Under the pieces are notes generated by a model. It was not told the DNA's origin and ran no database searches. It worked only from the letters and a program-made list of their open reading frames with translations. Below, one piece after another: positions 8,216 through 15,887 of a stretch of 31,357 nt of DNA (its first letter is position 1; every line of letters begins with the position of its first letter). Source of the stretch: an uncultured Bacteroidales bacterium (GTDB lineage: Bacteria > Bacteroidota > Bacteroidia > Bacteroidales > Marinilabiliaceae); the NCBI GenBank assembly GCA_934717675.1, contig CAKUYZ010000014.1:1-31357 (forward strand), given 5' to 3'. The position numbers were made by a program, and so were the translations under genes.

Positions 8216-8605
8216 CTAGACCTTACGCCTCTTAGGAGGACGGCAACCGTTGTGCGGGAGCGGGGTGACGTCGACAATCTCAGACACCTCGATGTTTGCC
8301 GCATTGATTGCGCGGATAGCGGCCTCACGGCCATTACCCGGACCCTTTACGTAGACCTTGACCTTACGGAGACCGAGGTCGTAGGCTACCTTGGCACAGT
8401 CGGTGGCTGCTGTCTGTGCCGCATATGGGGTGTTCTTCTTAGAGCCTTTGAAGTTCATCTTACCGGCGCTGGACCAAGAGATGGTCTGACCCTGCTGGTT
8501 GGTAAGGGTGATGATTATGTTGTTGAAGGAAGAGTGGATGTGGGCCTCGCCGATAGCCTCGACCTTGACCACCTTTTTCTTGAGTGCTCCTGCTTTCTTA
8601 GCCAT
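8216..8605 (-). CDS. rpsK: 30S ribosomal protein S11
   Basis: S11 forms part of the platform of the small subunit and supports the Shine-Dalgarno helix. 129 residues with the family segments AHIHSSFNNIIITLT (about 18-32), GPGNGREAAIRA (about 89-100) and the basic end NGCRPPKRRKV. Seven bases after rpsM. Confidence 0.98.
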   Translation of the reverse strand: MAKKAGALKKKVVKVEAIGEAHIHSSFNNIIITLTNQQGQTISWSSAGKMNFKGSKKNTPYAAQTAATDCAKVAYDLGLRKVKVYVKGPGNGREAAIRAINAANIEVSEIVDVTPLPHNGCRPPKRRKV

Positions 8606-8612
8606 GATTCAA

Positions 8613-8990
8613 TTATTTAGTAGCCTTCTTCTTGTTAGCGACAGTCTTCTTCTTACCCTTGCGTGTGCGGGCGTTGTTCTTGGTCGACTGGCCACGAACA
8701 GGGAGACCGAGGCGATGGCGGATACCACGATAGCAACCGATGTCCATCAGTCGCTTGATGTTGAGCTGTACCTCGGAGCGCAACTCACCTTCAACCTTAT
8801 AGTTGGCACCAATAATTTCGCGAACTGCCTGGATCTGAGCGTCAGTCCAGTCGGATACCTTTACACTACGATCGATCCCGGCCTTCTCTAGAATGTTAAC
8901 TGCTGTGCTCCGGCCAATACCGTAAATGTAAGTCAATGCGACCTCACCGATTTTGTTAGACGGGACGTCGACTCCTGCGATTCTTGCCAT
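8613..8990 (-). CDS. rpsM: 30S ribosomal protein S13
   Basis: S13 sits in the head of the small subunit and forms bridges to the large subunit and P-site tRNA. 125 residues: MARIAGVDVPSNK start, YIYGIGRSTA helix-hairpin segment, and GIRHRLGLPVRGQST followed by a Lys-rich tail that reaches tRNA. Six bases after rpmJ. Confidence 0.98.
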   Translation of the reverse strand: MARIAGVDVPSNKIGEVALTYIYGIGRSTAVNILEKAGIDRSVKVSDWTDAQIQAVREIIGANYKVEGELRSEVQLNIKRLMDIGCYRGIRHRLGLPVRGQSTKNNARTRKGKKKTVANKKKATK

Positions 8991-8996
8991 AATTGA

Positions 8997-9113
8997 TTAT
9001 CCTTGACGTTGTTTAAGTTTGGGGTTCTTCTTGCAGATCACGTACAAGCGACCCTTGCGGCTAACAATCTTGCAGTCCGCACTTCTTTTCTTGATGGATG
9101 CTCTAACTTTCAT
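8997..9113 (-). CDS. rpmJ: 50S ribosomal protein L36
   Basis: A 38-residue protein, with the family start MKVRASIKKR and the universal end KQRQG. L36 binds near the base of the L7/L12 stalk. In zinc-binding L36 the ligands are C11, C14, C27 and H33. Here position 11 is Ser and position 33 is Leu, while C14 and C27 remain, so the site is half lost. The gene sits six bases after infA and six before rpsM, as usual in this operon. Confidence 0.96.
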   Translation of the reverse strand: MKVRASIKKRSADCKIVSRKGRLYVICKKNPKLKQRQG

Positions 9114-9119
9114 AATAAG

Positions 9120-9338
9120 TTATTTGTAGCGATATGATATACGGCCCTTTGTGAGGTCGTATGGAGATATTTCTACCTTAACCCTGTCCCCGGGGAGGAT
9201 CTTGATATAGTTCATACGCATCTTTCCCGAGATGTGGGCCGTGATGATATGACCATTTTCAAGCTCAACCCTGAACATTGCGTTGGAGAGGGCTTCCTTG
9301 ATTGTTCCGTCTTGCTCTATTGACGACTGCTTCGGCAT
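9120..9338 (-). CDS. infA: Translation initiation factor IF-1
   Basis: IF-1 occupies the A site of the 30S subunit during initiation. The 72-residue protein is a single OB fold: IEQDGTIKEALSNAMFRVEL, then GHIITAHISGKMRMN, GDRVKVEISPYDLTKGRI and a YRYK end. It is the first gene after the secY terminator and has its own promoter, so it leads the infA-rpmJ-rpsM-rpsK-rpsD-rpoA-rplQ unit. In many Bacteroidales map lies between secY and infA; it is missing here. Confidence 0.97.
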   Translation of the reverse strand: MPKQSSIEQDGTIKEALSNAMFRVELENGHIITAHISGKMRMNYIKILPGDRVKVEISPYDLTKGRISYRYK

Positions 9339-9360
9339 ACGCTTACTTTAAATTCGGACG

Positions 9361-9392
9361 CAAATGTAACACAATAAGTTCTATTTGACAAA
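9361..9392 (-). promoter_or_regulatory. Bacteroidota-type promoter for infA and the alpha operon
   Basis: On the minus strand TTTG (9389-9392), 20 bases, then TACATTTG (9361-9368): a full match to TTTG-N19-21-TAnnTTTG. Transcription would start near 9354, about 16 bases before the infA ATG. It sits directly after the secY terminator. Confidence 0.75.
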
Positions 9393-9404
9393 CTTGGGTT
9401 TATC

Positions 9405-9437
9405 AAAAAAGTCCCCGCCAGAGCAAGCCCCGGCGGG
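9405..9437 (-). terminator. Terminator after secY
   Basis: On the minus strand TCCCCGCC pairs with GGCGGGGA around a loop of about 12 bases, followed by CTTTTTTGATA. It lies just past the secY stop and separates the spc operon from infA. Confidence 0.85.
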
Positions 9438-9449
9438 GATTTGAATCTA

Positions 9450-10796
9450 TCAGTGCTGAGCGGGGCCGAAAGTCCTGCCCATAATGCGACCAGACTTCAT
9501 AAGACCATCGTAATGCCTCATGAGGAGGTGGCTCTCAATCTGCTGGAGAGTGTCAAGCACAACTCCGACAAGGATGAGGAGCGACGTTCCACCATAGAAC
9601 TGAGCGAAAGACGCCTCCACGCCAGCTATTGTGGCGAAAGCGGGAAGGATGGCGACAATGGCGAGCATCACAGAGCCTGGCAAAGTGATGCGGGACATAA
9701 TCGTGTCAATGTACTCAGCAGTCTTCTTTCCTGGCTTGACACCGGGGATGTAGCCGTTGTTCTTCTTCATGTCGTCTGCCATCTGCTGCGGGTTCATGAT
9801 GAGCGCGGTGTAGAAATAGGTGAAGACGATGATGAGGATGGCGAACACGAGGTTATACCAAAAACCGGTAAAGTCGGAGAAAGTGGCAGCGAAGCCCTGC
9901 GAACCTTCCTGGTTTACAAAACCGAGGAACGTGACAGGCAGGAACATCAGCGCCTGGGCGAAGATGATAGGCATGACGTTGGCAGCGTTGATCTTCAAAG
10001 GGATGTACTGACGGACACCGCCATACTGCTTGTTACCCTCTATCCTCTTGGCGTATTGCACCGGTATGCGGCGGGTGGCCTGAACCAGGGCGATGGTGCC
10101 AACGAAGACAAAGAAGAGGACAACAAACTCGATGAGCAGTGCCACAAGGCCACCATCTTGATTGTTAACGGAGAGCTTGTTGGCGAACTCTGCCACGAGA
10201 GAGTGAGGGAGGCGCGCGATGATGCCCACCATAATGATCAACGAGATGCCGTTGCCGATTCCACGGTCAGTAATCTTCTCACCAAGCCACATGACAAACA
10301 TGGTGCCTGCGGTAAGGATGATGGTGCTAGCTACCGTGAAAAACGTCCTGTCCATGGAAAAAGCCTCGCCCGGAAGCTGGTAGTAGAGGTTGGCGATGTA
10401 GGCCGGAGCCTGCAGAAGCAGGATGACAACCGTAAGCAGACGAGTAATCTGGTTGATTTTGTTACGTCCACTCTCACCATCTCTCTGAAGCCTCTGGAAA
10501 TAGGGGATTACCATACCGAGGAGCTGGACAACAATCGACGCCGAGATGTAGGGCATGATGCCGAGTCCGAGGATGGAAGCATTAGAGAACGCGCCACCCG
10601 AGAACATATCGAGCAGCCCCATGACACCGCTGCTGGTCTGGCTTTCAAGGCCGGCAAGGTAGTTGGGGTTAACACCTGGCAGAACGACGAAAGAGCCCAA
10701 TCGATAAACTAACAGGAATCCTAACGTTGTTAGGATCCTGTTTTTCAGTTCATCGATTTTCCAGATGTTGCGAATGGTTTCGACCAGTTTCTTCAT
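9450..10796 (-). CDS. secY: Preprotein translocase subunit SecY
   Basis: SecY forms the protein-conducting channel of the inner membrane together with SecE and SecG. The 448-residue protein shows ten membrane segments. Recognisable parts are the N-terminal IWKIDELKNRILTTLGFLLVYR region, the plug-side GLGIMPYISASIVVQLL segment (about 76-92), RNKINQITR in the second cytoplasmic loop, and the C-terminal cytoplasmic loop 5 with GYIPGVKPGKKTAEY (about 348-362). Last gene of the spc unit, seven bases after rplO. Confidence 0.98.
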   Translation of the reverse strand: MKKLVETIRNIWKIDELKNRILTTLGFLLVYRLGSFVVLPGVNPNYLAGLESQTSSGVMGLLDMFSGGAFSNASILGLGIMPYISASIVVQLLGMVIPYFQRLQRDGESGRNKINQITRLLTVVILLLQAPAYIANLYYQLPGEAFSMDRTFFTVASTIILTAGTMFVMWLGEKITDRGIGNGISLIIMVGIIARLPHSLVAEFANKLSVNNQDGGLVALLIEFVVLFFVFVGTIALVQATRRIPVQYAKRIEGNKQYGGVRQYIPLKINAANVMPIIFAQALMFLPVTFLGFVNQEGSQGFAATFSDFTGFWYNLVFAILIIVFTYFYTALIMNPQQMADDMKKNNGYIPGVKPGKKTAEYIDTIMSRITLPGSVMLAIVAILPAFATIAGVEASFAQFYGGTSLLILVGVVLDTLQQIESHLLMRHYDGLMKSGRIMGRTFGPAQH

Positions 10797-10803
10797 CTGT
10801 TAC

Positions 10804-11280
10804 TTAGTTTTCGGCGGCTACCTTTGCTTTTTTGCCGAGGACCTCGACGGAACCGCCGGCTGCCTCAATAGCCTCGATGGCCTTCTTGGAGAAGCTGTGA
10901 GCCTTTACGACGAGCTTTGCCTTGATCTCACCGTTGGCGAGAATCTTGACAAGGTCGTTCTTGGAGGTCATGCCAGCCTCGCGGAGAACATCGGGAGTGA
11001 TCTCGGTGACGTTAGACTTCTCAGCGAGAGCCTGGAGCACGGAGATGTTGATTGCCTTATACTCAACTCGGTTGCAGTTCTTGAAACCGAACTTAGGCAG
11101 ACGACGCTGTAGAGGCATCTGGCCGCCCTCGAAACCGAACTTAGTCTTGTAACCTGACCTGGACTTTGCGCCCTTGCTACCACGGGTAGACGTGCCGCCA
11201 CGGCCAGAGCCCTCACCGCGGCCCAAACGCTTGTCATGGTGCGTTGAGCCCTTAGCGGGCTTCAAATTGCTTAAATCCAT
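10804..11280 (-). CDS. rplO: 50S ribosomal protein L15
   Basis: L15 is a late assembly protein of the large subunit with a long extended N-terminus that threads into 23S rRNA. 158 residues: LSNLKPAKGSTHHDKRLGRG start, then the Gly/Arg/Ser-rich stretch GRGEGSGRGGTSTRGSKGAKSR kept in part across the family, and a globular C-terminal domain ending in VLGKKAKVAAEN. Sixteen bases after rpmD. Confidence 0.97.
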   Translation of the reverse strand: MDLSNLKPAKGSTHHDKRLGRGEGSGRGGTSTRGSKGAKSRSGYKTKFGFEGGQMPLQRRLPKFGFKNCNRVEYKAINISVLQALAEKSNVTEITPDVLREAGMTSKNDLVKILANGEIKAKLVVKAHSFSKKAIEAIEAAGGSVEVLGKKAKVAAEN

Positions 11281-11296
11281 ATTATGAATTAGTCAA

Positions 11297-11482
11297 TTAA
11301 TTGTTAACAACTTCAACCTTGACAAGCTGCTTGACACGCGCAATCATGCCGCGGATGCCTGCATTGTCCTCCTTAACAACCGAGTGGTTGAGCTTGTGGA
11401 TGCCAAGAGCGATGAGAACCCTTCTCTGATGGGCGGGAACATTGATAACGCTCCGGACCTGTGTAATCTTAATTTGTGCCAT
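11297..11482 (-). CDS. rpmD: 50S ribosomal protein L30
   Basis: A 61-residue single-domain large-subunit protein. The start MAQIKITQVRSVINVP, the helix segment RRVLIALGIHKLNHSV and the end RVKQLVKVEVV match bacterial L30. It lies between rpsE and rplO, its usual place in the spc operon. Confidence 0.96.
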   Translation of the reverse strand: MAQIKITQVRSVINVPAHQRRVLIALGIHKLNHSVVKEDNAGIRGMIARVKQLVKVEVVNN

Positions 11483-11494
11483 AAGTCAAGAGAA

Positions 11495-12013
11495 TTAACC
11501 GTTGAAGACCTTATCCATAGAGATGCCGCGCTGCTGTGCGACAGTGTAAGCGTCACGAAGCTCGCAAAGAGCCTTGATGGTGGCCTTGACGAGGTTGTGA
11601 GGGTTGGACGAGCCCTGGGACTTGGCGAGGACGTCGGTCACGCCGACAGTCTCGAGGACGGCGCGCATTGCGCCGCCGCAGGTGAGGCCAGTACCCTTAG
11701 AAGCGGGCTTGAGGAAAACCTTGGCACCGCCGAAGCTGAGCTTCTGCTCGTGGGGGAGGGTTCCGTTGATGATGGGGACCTTGACGAGGTTCTTCTTAGC
11801 GGCCTCGGTGCCCTTGGAGATGGCAGCCGTTACTTCGCTAGCCTTGCCGAGACCCATGCCGATTACGCCCTTGCCGTCGCCTACAACAACGATTGCGGCG
11901 AAGCTGAAAGCGCGGCCACCCTTTGTGACCTTGGTGACGCGGTTGATAGCGACCAGACGATCTTGAAGCTCAAGGTCGTTTGTGTTTCTGACTCTATTGA
12001 AATTCTCAGCCAT
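11495..12013 (-). CDS. rpsE: 30S ribosomal protein S5
   Basis: S5 contributes to decoding accuracy and lines the mRNA entry with S3 and S4. 172 residues: the double-stranded-RNA-binding-like N-domain contains VTKVTKGGRAFSF, the loop where spectinomycin-resistance changes arise in other bacteria, and it looks unchanged. The second domain has FGGAKVFLKPASKGTGLTCG and ends MDKVFNG. Twelve bases before rpmD. Confidence 0.97.
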   Translation of the reverse strand: MAENFNRVRNTNDLELQDRLVAINRVTKVTKGGRAFSFAAIVVVGDGKGVIGMGLGKASEVTAAISKGTEAAKKNLVKVPIINGTLPHEQKLSFGGAKVFLKPASKGTGLTCGGAMRAVLETVGVTDVLAKSQGSSNPHNLVKATIKALCELRDAYTVAQQRGISMDKVFNG

Positions 12014-12018
12014 CGAAT

Positions 12019-12369
12019 TTAGAATTTAAGACCGGCCTCGCGAGCTGCGTTGGCCAGAGATTCAACACGTCCGTGATAGAGGTAGCCATTACGGTCGAAA
12101 ACGACAGTAGTGATACCTGCCTCGATGGCAGCCGCGCCGATGAGTTTGCCGACAGCAGCGGCCTGCTCAACTTTGTTGCCAGAGAAATCAACGAGGTTCT
12201 TGGAAGACCTGGCGACAAGGGTCTTGCCCTCGTCGTCGTTGACGAGCTGGACGTAAATCTGCTTGTTGCTGCGGAAGACGGACATACGCGGGCGCGCAGC
12301 CGTGCCGCTGATCTTGCCGCGGATACGCGCCTTGATCTTGTTGCGTCTTGCTATTTTAGAAAAAGCCAT
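12019..12369 (-). CDS. rplR: 50S ribosomal protein L18
   Basis: L18 binds 5S rRNA together with L5 and L25 and ties it to the central protuberance. 116 residues with KARIRGKISGTAARPRMSVF near the start, SNKQIYVQLVNDDEGKTL, and FDRNGYLYHGRVESLANAAR at the end, all family segments. Between rplF and rpsE. Confidence 0.97.
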   Translation of the reverse strand: MAFSKIARRNKIKARIRGKISGTAARPRMSVFRSNKQIYVQLVNDDEGKTLVARSSKNLVDFSGNKVEQAAAVGKLIGAAAIEAGITTVVFDRNGYLYHGRVESLANAAREAGLKF

Positions 12370-12388
12370 TGTCGAAAATGTTTAACCG

Positions 12389-12940
12389 TTAAGCCTTAGC
12401 AGACTTACCAGCCTTGCGGCGGATCTGCTCACCAATGAACTTGATACCCTTGCCCTTGTAAGGCTCCGGCATACGGAAAGAGCGGATCTTGGCGCAAATC
12501 TGGCCAAGGAGCTGCTTGTCCGCAGTCTCGAGCGTGATGATAGGGTTGCTCTTGCGGTCGGTTACGGCCTCGACTTTCACCTCTTTGGGGAGCTGAATGA
12601 AGATGGCATGAGAGTAGCCGAGCGCGAGCTCAAGAATGTTGTTCTGCGACGTGGCGCGGTAGCCGACACCGACGAGCTCAAGTTTCTGGGTGTAGCCAGC
12701 GGAAACCCCGTGGACCATGTTGTTGACAAGCGCACGGTAGAGGCCGTGGAGGGAGCGATGCTCCTTGTCGTCCGTGGCGCGGGTGAAGTGGAGATGACCG
12801 TCCTCTACCTTAACGGTGATGGAGCTGTCGATCTTCTGAGAGAGCTCACCTTTAGGGCCCTTAACGGTTACGACGTTATCCTTAATATCTACGTTAACTC
12901 CGGAGGGGATGGCCACCGGTAACTTACCTATTCTTGACAT
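12389..12940 (-). CDS. rplF: 50S ribosomal protein L6
   Basis: L6 sits near the factor-binding site by the sarcin-ricin loop. 183 residues in two repeated domains: MSRIGKLPVAIPSGV start, then VELVGVGYRA-like residues (LELVGVGYRATSQ, about 86-98) and the C-terminal RMPEPYKGKGIKF motif (about 154-166) typical of L6. Eighteen bases after rpsH. Confidence 0.98.
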   Translation of the reverse strand: MSRIGKLPVAIPSGVNVDIKDNVVTVKGPKGELSQKIDSSITVKVEDGHLHFTRATDDKEHRSLHGLYRALVNNMVHGVSAGYTQKLELVGVGYRATSQNNILELALGYSHAIFIQLPKEVKVEAVTDRKSNPIITLETADKQLLGQICAKIRSFRMPEPYKGKGIKFIGEQIRRKAGKSAKA

Positions 12941-12958
12941 TGTGAATCCCTCCGTTAA

Positions 12959-13357
12959 TTAGTAGATGTAACAAAGAACCTCACCGCCTACCTTCTGCAC
13001 GCGTGCCTCCTTGTCCGTCATGACACCCTTGGAGGTGGAGACGATTGCTATGCCGAGACCGTTGAGGACTCGCGGCATCTCGCGATAGCCGACATAGCTG
13101 CGGAGACCCGGGGTGGAAACCCTCTTGAGGGCCTTGATAGCTGATACGTTGCTCTGCGGGTCATACTTGAGAGCAATCTTGATGATGCCTTGCTTGTCAT
13201 CATCGATGAACTTGTAGTTAAGGATATAACCCTTCTCGAAGAGAATAGTGGTTATACCTTTCTTCAAGTTAGAAGCCGGGATCTCAACGACCCTGTGCTT
13301 GGCAAGGATGGCATTCCTAATACGGGTAAGGAAGTCCGCTATGGGATCTGATACCAT
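12959..13357 (-). CDS. rpsH: 30S ribosomal protein S8
   Basis: S8 binds helix 21 of 16S rRNA and, in E. coli, represses the spc operon by binding the rplX-rplE region of the mRNA. 132 residues: MVSDPIADFLTRIRNA start, the central ILNYKFIDDD segment, and the C-terminal GIAIVSTSKGVMTDKEAR motif. A 65-base gap separates it from rpsN. Confidence 0.97.
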   Translation of the reverse strand: MVSDPIADFLTRIRNAILAKHRVVEIPASNLKKGITTILFEKGYILNYKFIDDDKQGIIKIALKYDPQSNVSAIKALKRVSTPGLRSYVGYREMPRVLNGLGIAIVSTSKGVMTDKEARVQKVGGEVLCYIY

Positions 13358-13422
13358 ATAAAAAAGAAAGTTTAAATTAATCCCGAAAATTCAGGACAAT
13401 ATTTAACACTTAGTGAATTGCA

Positions 13423-13692
13423 TTACCAGCTAGCCTTCTTGACACCGGGGATGAGACCGGCGGAAGCGAGGATACGGAAATCGATACGCGAGATACCGAA
13501 CTGGCGCATATAGCCGCGGGGACGGCCGGAGAGCATGCACCTGTTGTGGAGACGCGTGGGGCAAGAGTTCTTCGGGAGCTCCTGAAGAGCCTCGTAGTTG
13601 CCCTCGGCCTTGAGCTGCTTGCGCTTCTCAGCGTATTTCGCAACGAGCTTGGCCCTCTTGCGCTCGCGGGCCTTCATAGATTCTTTTGCCAT
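13423..13692 (-). CDS. rpsN: 30S ribosomal protein S14, zinc-independent form
   Basis: S14 helps assemble the head of the 30S subunit. This is the 89-residue long form, without the CxxC pairs of the 61-residue zinc form. It has the start MAKESMKARERKR, the segment CPTRLHNRCMLSGRPRG (about 44-60), and the end GLIPGVKKASW. Fifteen bases after rplE. Confidence 0.97.
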   Translation of the reverse strand: MAKESMKARERKRAKLVAKYAEKRKQLKAEGNYEALQELPKNSCPTRLHNRCMLSGRPRGYMRQFGISRIDFRILASAGLIPGVKKASW

Positions 13693-13707
13693 ACAGCTAA
13701 AGTCTAA

Positions 13708-14265
13708 TTAATTGTTTTTCTGCTTGAAAGGTACGCCGAAAGCCTTGAGCAGGGCGAAAGCCTCAGCATCAGAACCAGCATTGGTCACAAAGGTAATATT
13801 CATACCCTGAATTTTGGCAACCGCGTCCAGATTAATTTCGGGGAAAATGATCTGCTCGGTGATGCCGAGGGTGTAGTTGCCACGGCCGTCGAGCTTGCCC
13901 TGGACACCGTTGAAGTCGCGTATGCGCGGGAGAGCCACGCGTATGATCCTCTCGAGGAACTCATACATACGGTCGCGGCGGAGGGTTACCTTGACACCGA
14001 TGGGGGTGTTCTTGCGGAGCTTGAAGCCTGCGATATCCTTCTTGGAGAGGGTCTCGATAGGCTGCTGGCCAGAGATGAGGGCCATTTCCTTCTTAGCGAT
14101 CTCGATGACCTTCTTGTCCTGGGTGGCCTCACCGAGACCTTGGTTGAGGACGATCTTCTCGAGCTTGGGGCACTGCATGATGGAGGTGTAGTTGAACTCC
14201 TTCATGAGCTGCGGGACAATCTGTTCCTTGTAGAACTTCCTTAGAGATGGTTCGTAAGCGGCCAT
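13708..14265 (-). CDS. rplE: 50S ribosomal protein L5
   Basis: L5 binds 5S rRNA and contacts the small subunit and P-site tRNA. 185 residues with PKLEKIVLNQGLGEATQD (about 34-51), GQQPIETLSKKDIAGFKLR (about 67-85), and RGNYTLGITEQIIFPEI (about 138-154). The start codon shares one base with the rplX stop (TAATG), so the two should be translationally coupled. Confidence 0.98.
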   Translation of the reverse strand: MAAYEPSLRKFYKEQIVPQLMKEFNYTSIMQCPKLEKIVLNQGLGEATQDKKVIEIAKKEMALISGQQPIETLSKKDIAGFKLRKNTPIGVKVTLRRDRMYEFLERIIRVALPRIRDFNGVQGKLDGRGNYTLGITEQIIFPEINLDAVAKIQGMNITFVTNAGSDAEAFALLKAFGVPFKQKNN

Positions 14266-14585
14266 TATTTAATCTCCTCCCCTGATTTTTTAGAGTACCT
14301 TACTGATTTGCCTTCCTCGTTGCGACGACGCCCGATGCGGGTCGCAGCTCCGGTCTTGGGATCCTTGACGTTAAGATTGGAGATGTGGATAGGAGCCTCC
14401 TTCTTAACAATGCCGCCCTGAGGGTTGGCAGCAGAGGGCTTGCAAGCCTTGCTGACCATATTGATACCCTCGACGATGGCACGTGAATTGCGCGGGTCGA
14501 CGGAGAGGACTTTGCCCTCCTTGCCCTTGTCATCGCCACTGTTAACTATGACGATGTCGCCTTTCTTGATATGCAGTTTAGCCAT
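14265..14585 (-). CDS. rplX: 50S ribosomal protein L24
   Basis: L24 starts large-subunit assembly near the 5' end of 23S rRNA. 106 residues with a KOW motif near the N-terminus (KKGDIVIVNSGDDKGKEGKV, about 7-26) and the Bacteroidota-type basic tail GKSVRYSKKSGEEIK. It overlaps rplE by one base and follows rplN by 18. Confidence 0.97.
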   Translation of the reverse strand: MAKLHIKKGDIVIVNSGDDKGKEGKVLSVDPRNSRAIVEGINMVSKACKPSAANPQGGIVKKEAPIHISNLNVKDPKTGAATRIGRRRNEEGKSVRYSKKSGEEIK

Positions 14586-14603
14586 TGCCTTGTGTAGAAA
14601 AAA

Positions 14604-14969
14604 TTAGATTACCTCTGGCGCGAGGGAGATGATCTTCATGTAGCCGTCGCGGAGCTCGCGCGCTACCGGTCCGAAGATACGCGTACCCCTGAGCTCGTCA
14701 GCGTTGTTGAGCAGGACGCAGGCGTTGTCATCGAAGCGGATGTAAGAGCCGTCTGGGCGACGGACTTCCTTCTTGGTGCGAACGATGACGGCCTTGCTTA
14801 CGGTACCGGGCTTGATGTCGCTAGAGGGGATCGCGTCCTTGACTGTGACGACGATCTTGTCGCCGATGGAGGCGTAGCGCTTGAACGATCCACCGAGGAC
14901 ATGAATGCAAAGGACCTCCTTTGCACCGCTGTTGTCGGCAACAGCGAGTCTGGATTCTGTCTGTATCAT
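14604..14969 (-). CDS. rplN: 50S ribosomal protein L14
   Basis: L14 lies at the subunit interface near L19 and is the docking site of the silencing factor RsfS. 121 residues with MIQTESRLAVADNSGAKE at the start, IGDKIVVTVKDAIPS in the middle and GTRIFGPVARELRD towards the end. Three bases after rpsQ. Confidence 0.98.
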   Translation of the reverse strand: MIQTESRLAVADNSGAKEVLCIHVLGGSFKRYASIGDKIVVTVKDAIPSSDIKPGTVSKAVIVRTKKEVRRPDGSYIRFDDNACVLLNNADELRGTRIFGPVARELRDGYMKIISLAPEVI

Positions 14970-14972
14970 TGT

Positions 14973-15230
14973 TTACTTAGCCTTTTCGACGATTCTAACG
15001 AGTCTCCACCTCTTGGTCTTGCTGAGTGGACGGGTCTCCATGATCTCGACAGTGTCTCCGACATGGGCCTCGTTGTTCTCGTCATGGACATGGAACTTCT
15101 TCGTCTTCTTCACGAACTTGCCATAGAGTGGGTGCTGCTCGCGATCCTTGATGGCGACGACGATGGACTTCTGCATCTTGTCGCTAACGACGAGACCGAC
15201 TCGCTCCTTCCTATGATTTCTTTCTTCCAT
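14973..15230 (-). CDS. rpsQ: 30S ribosomal protein S17
   Basis: S17 is a primary binder of 16S rRNA helices 7 and 11. 85 residues, one OB fold: RVGLVVSDKMQKSIVVAI, HPLYGKFVKKTKKFHVHDE, and GDTVEIMETRPLSKTKRWRL. Six bases after rpmC. Confidence 0.97.
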   Translation of the reverse strand: MEERNHRKERVGLVVSDKMQKSIVVAIKDREQHPLYGKFVKKTKKFHVHDENNEAHVGDTVEIMETRPLSKTKRWRLVRIVEKAK

Positions 15231-15236
15231 CTTCGG

Positions 15237-15434
15237 TTATTTTTCGGTGTTGTTCTTCTCGGTAAGGATTGTCAACAGACGAGCGATGTCCTTACGCGTC
15301 TTCCTGATTTTCATCGGGTTCTCGAGAGGGGAGATGGCGTGCTCGATCTTCATTTTCTGGAGCTCGAGTTTAGCTGCTGCGATCTTCTCCTCAATCTCGG
15401 AGACAGAAAGTGCCCTTATCTCAGATGCTTTCAT
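15237..15434 (-). CDS. rpmC: 50S ribosomal protein L29
   Basis: L29 is a small helical-hairpin protein at the tunnel exit beside L23. 65 residues: MKASEIRALSVSEIEEKI start, LELQKMKIEHAISPLENP centre and IRKTRKDIARLLTIL end, matching the family. Two bases after rplP. Confidence 0.96.
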   Translation of the reverse strand: MKASEIRALSVSEIEEKIAAAKLELQKMKIEHAISPLENPMKIRKTRKDIARLLTILTEKNNTEK

Positions 15435-15436
15435 TA

Positions 15437-15874
15437 CTAAACGTTTGCAGATTCTACATAGTCACGACGAATGACGAACTTCGTCTTGATCGGGAGCTTC
15501 TGCGCAGCGAGTCGGAGAGCCTCCTTGGCCACTGCGAGAGAGACGCCCTCACACTCGATGAGCATCATGCCGGGCTTGACGGCAGCGACGAAGCCGGCGG
15601 GGTCACCCTTACCCTTACCCATTCGGACGTCGGCAGGCTTGCGGGTTATTGGCTTGTCGGGGAAGATACGGATCCAGATTTGACCCTCACGCTGCATATA
15701 GCGCGTGACAGCGATACGAGCCGCCTCGATCTGGCGCGCCGTGATCCAAAGCGTCGCCATTGCCTTGATTCCGAAAGAACCGAACGCAAGCTCGGTGCCG
15801 CGGTGCGCGATGCCGTCGTTCTTGCGGCGACCATCTTGCGGCCTCCTATACTTGACTCTCTTAGGTTGTAACAT
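15437..15874 (-). CDS. rplP: 50S ribosomal protein L16
   Basis: L16 organises the A-site side of the peptidyl transferase centre. 145 residues: MLQPKRVKYRRPQDGRRK start, FGSFGIKAMATLWITARQIEA (shown from about 32), the PDKPITRKPADVRMGKGKG segment near the A site, and a C-terminal helix with RLAAQKLPIKTKFV. Thirteen bases after rpsC. Confidence 0.98.
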   Translation of the reverse strand: MLQPKRVKYRRPQDGRRKNDGIAHRGTELAFGSFGIKAMATLWITARQIEAARIAVTRYMQREGQIWIRIFPDKPITRKPADVRMGKGKGDPAGFVAAVKPGMMLIECEGVSLAVAKEALRLAAQKLPIKTKFVIRRDYVESANV

Positions 15875-15887
15875 CTCGAAAAATCAA

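Noticed and set aside
9441..10712. A 423-codon plus-strand open frame opposite secY
   Set aside because: It is fully antisense to a certain secY, rich in His, Asp and Glu as expected for the complement of membrane-protein codons, and has no recognisable domain.
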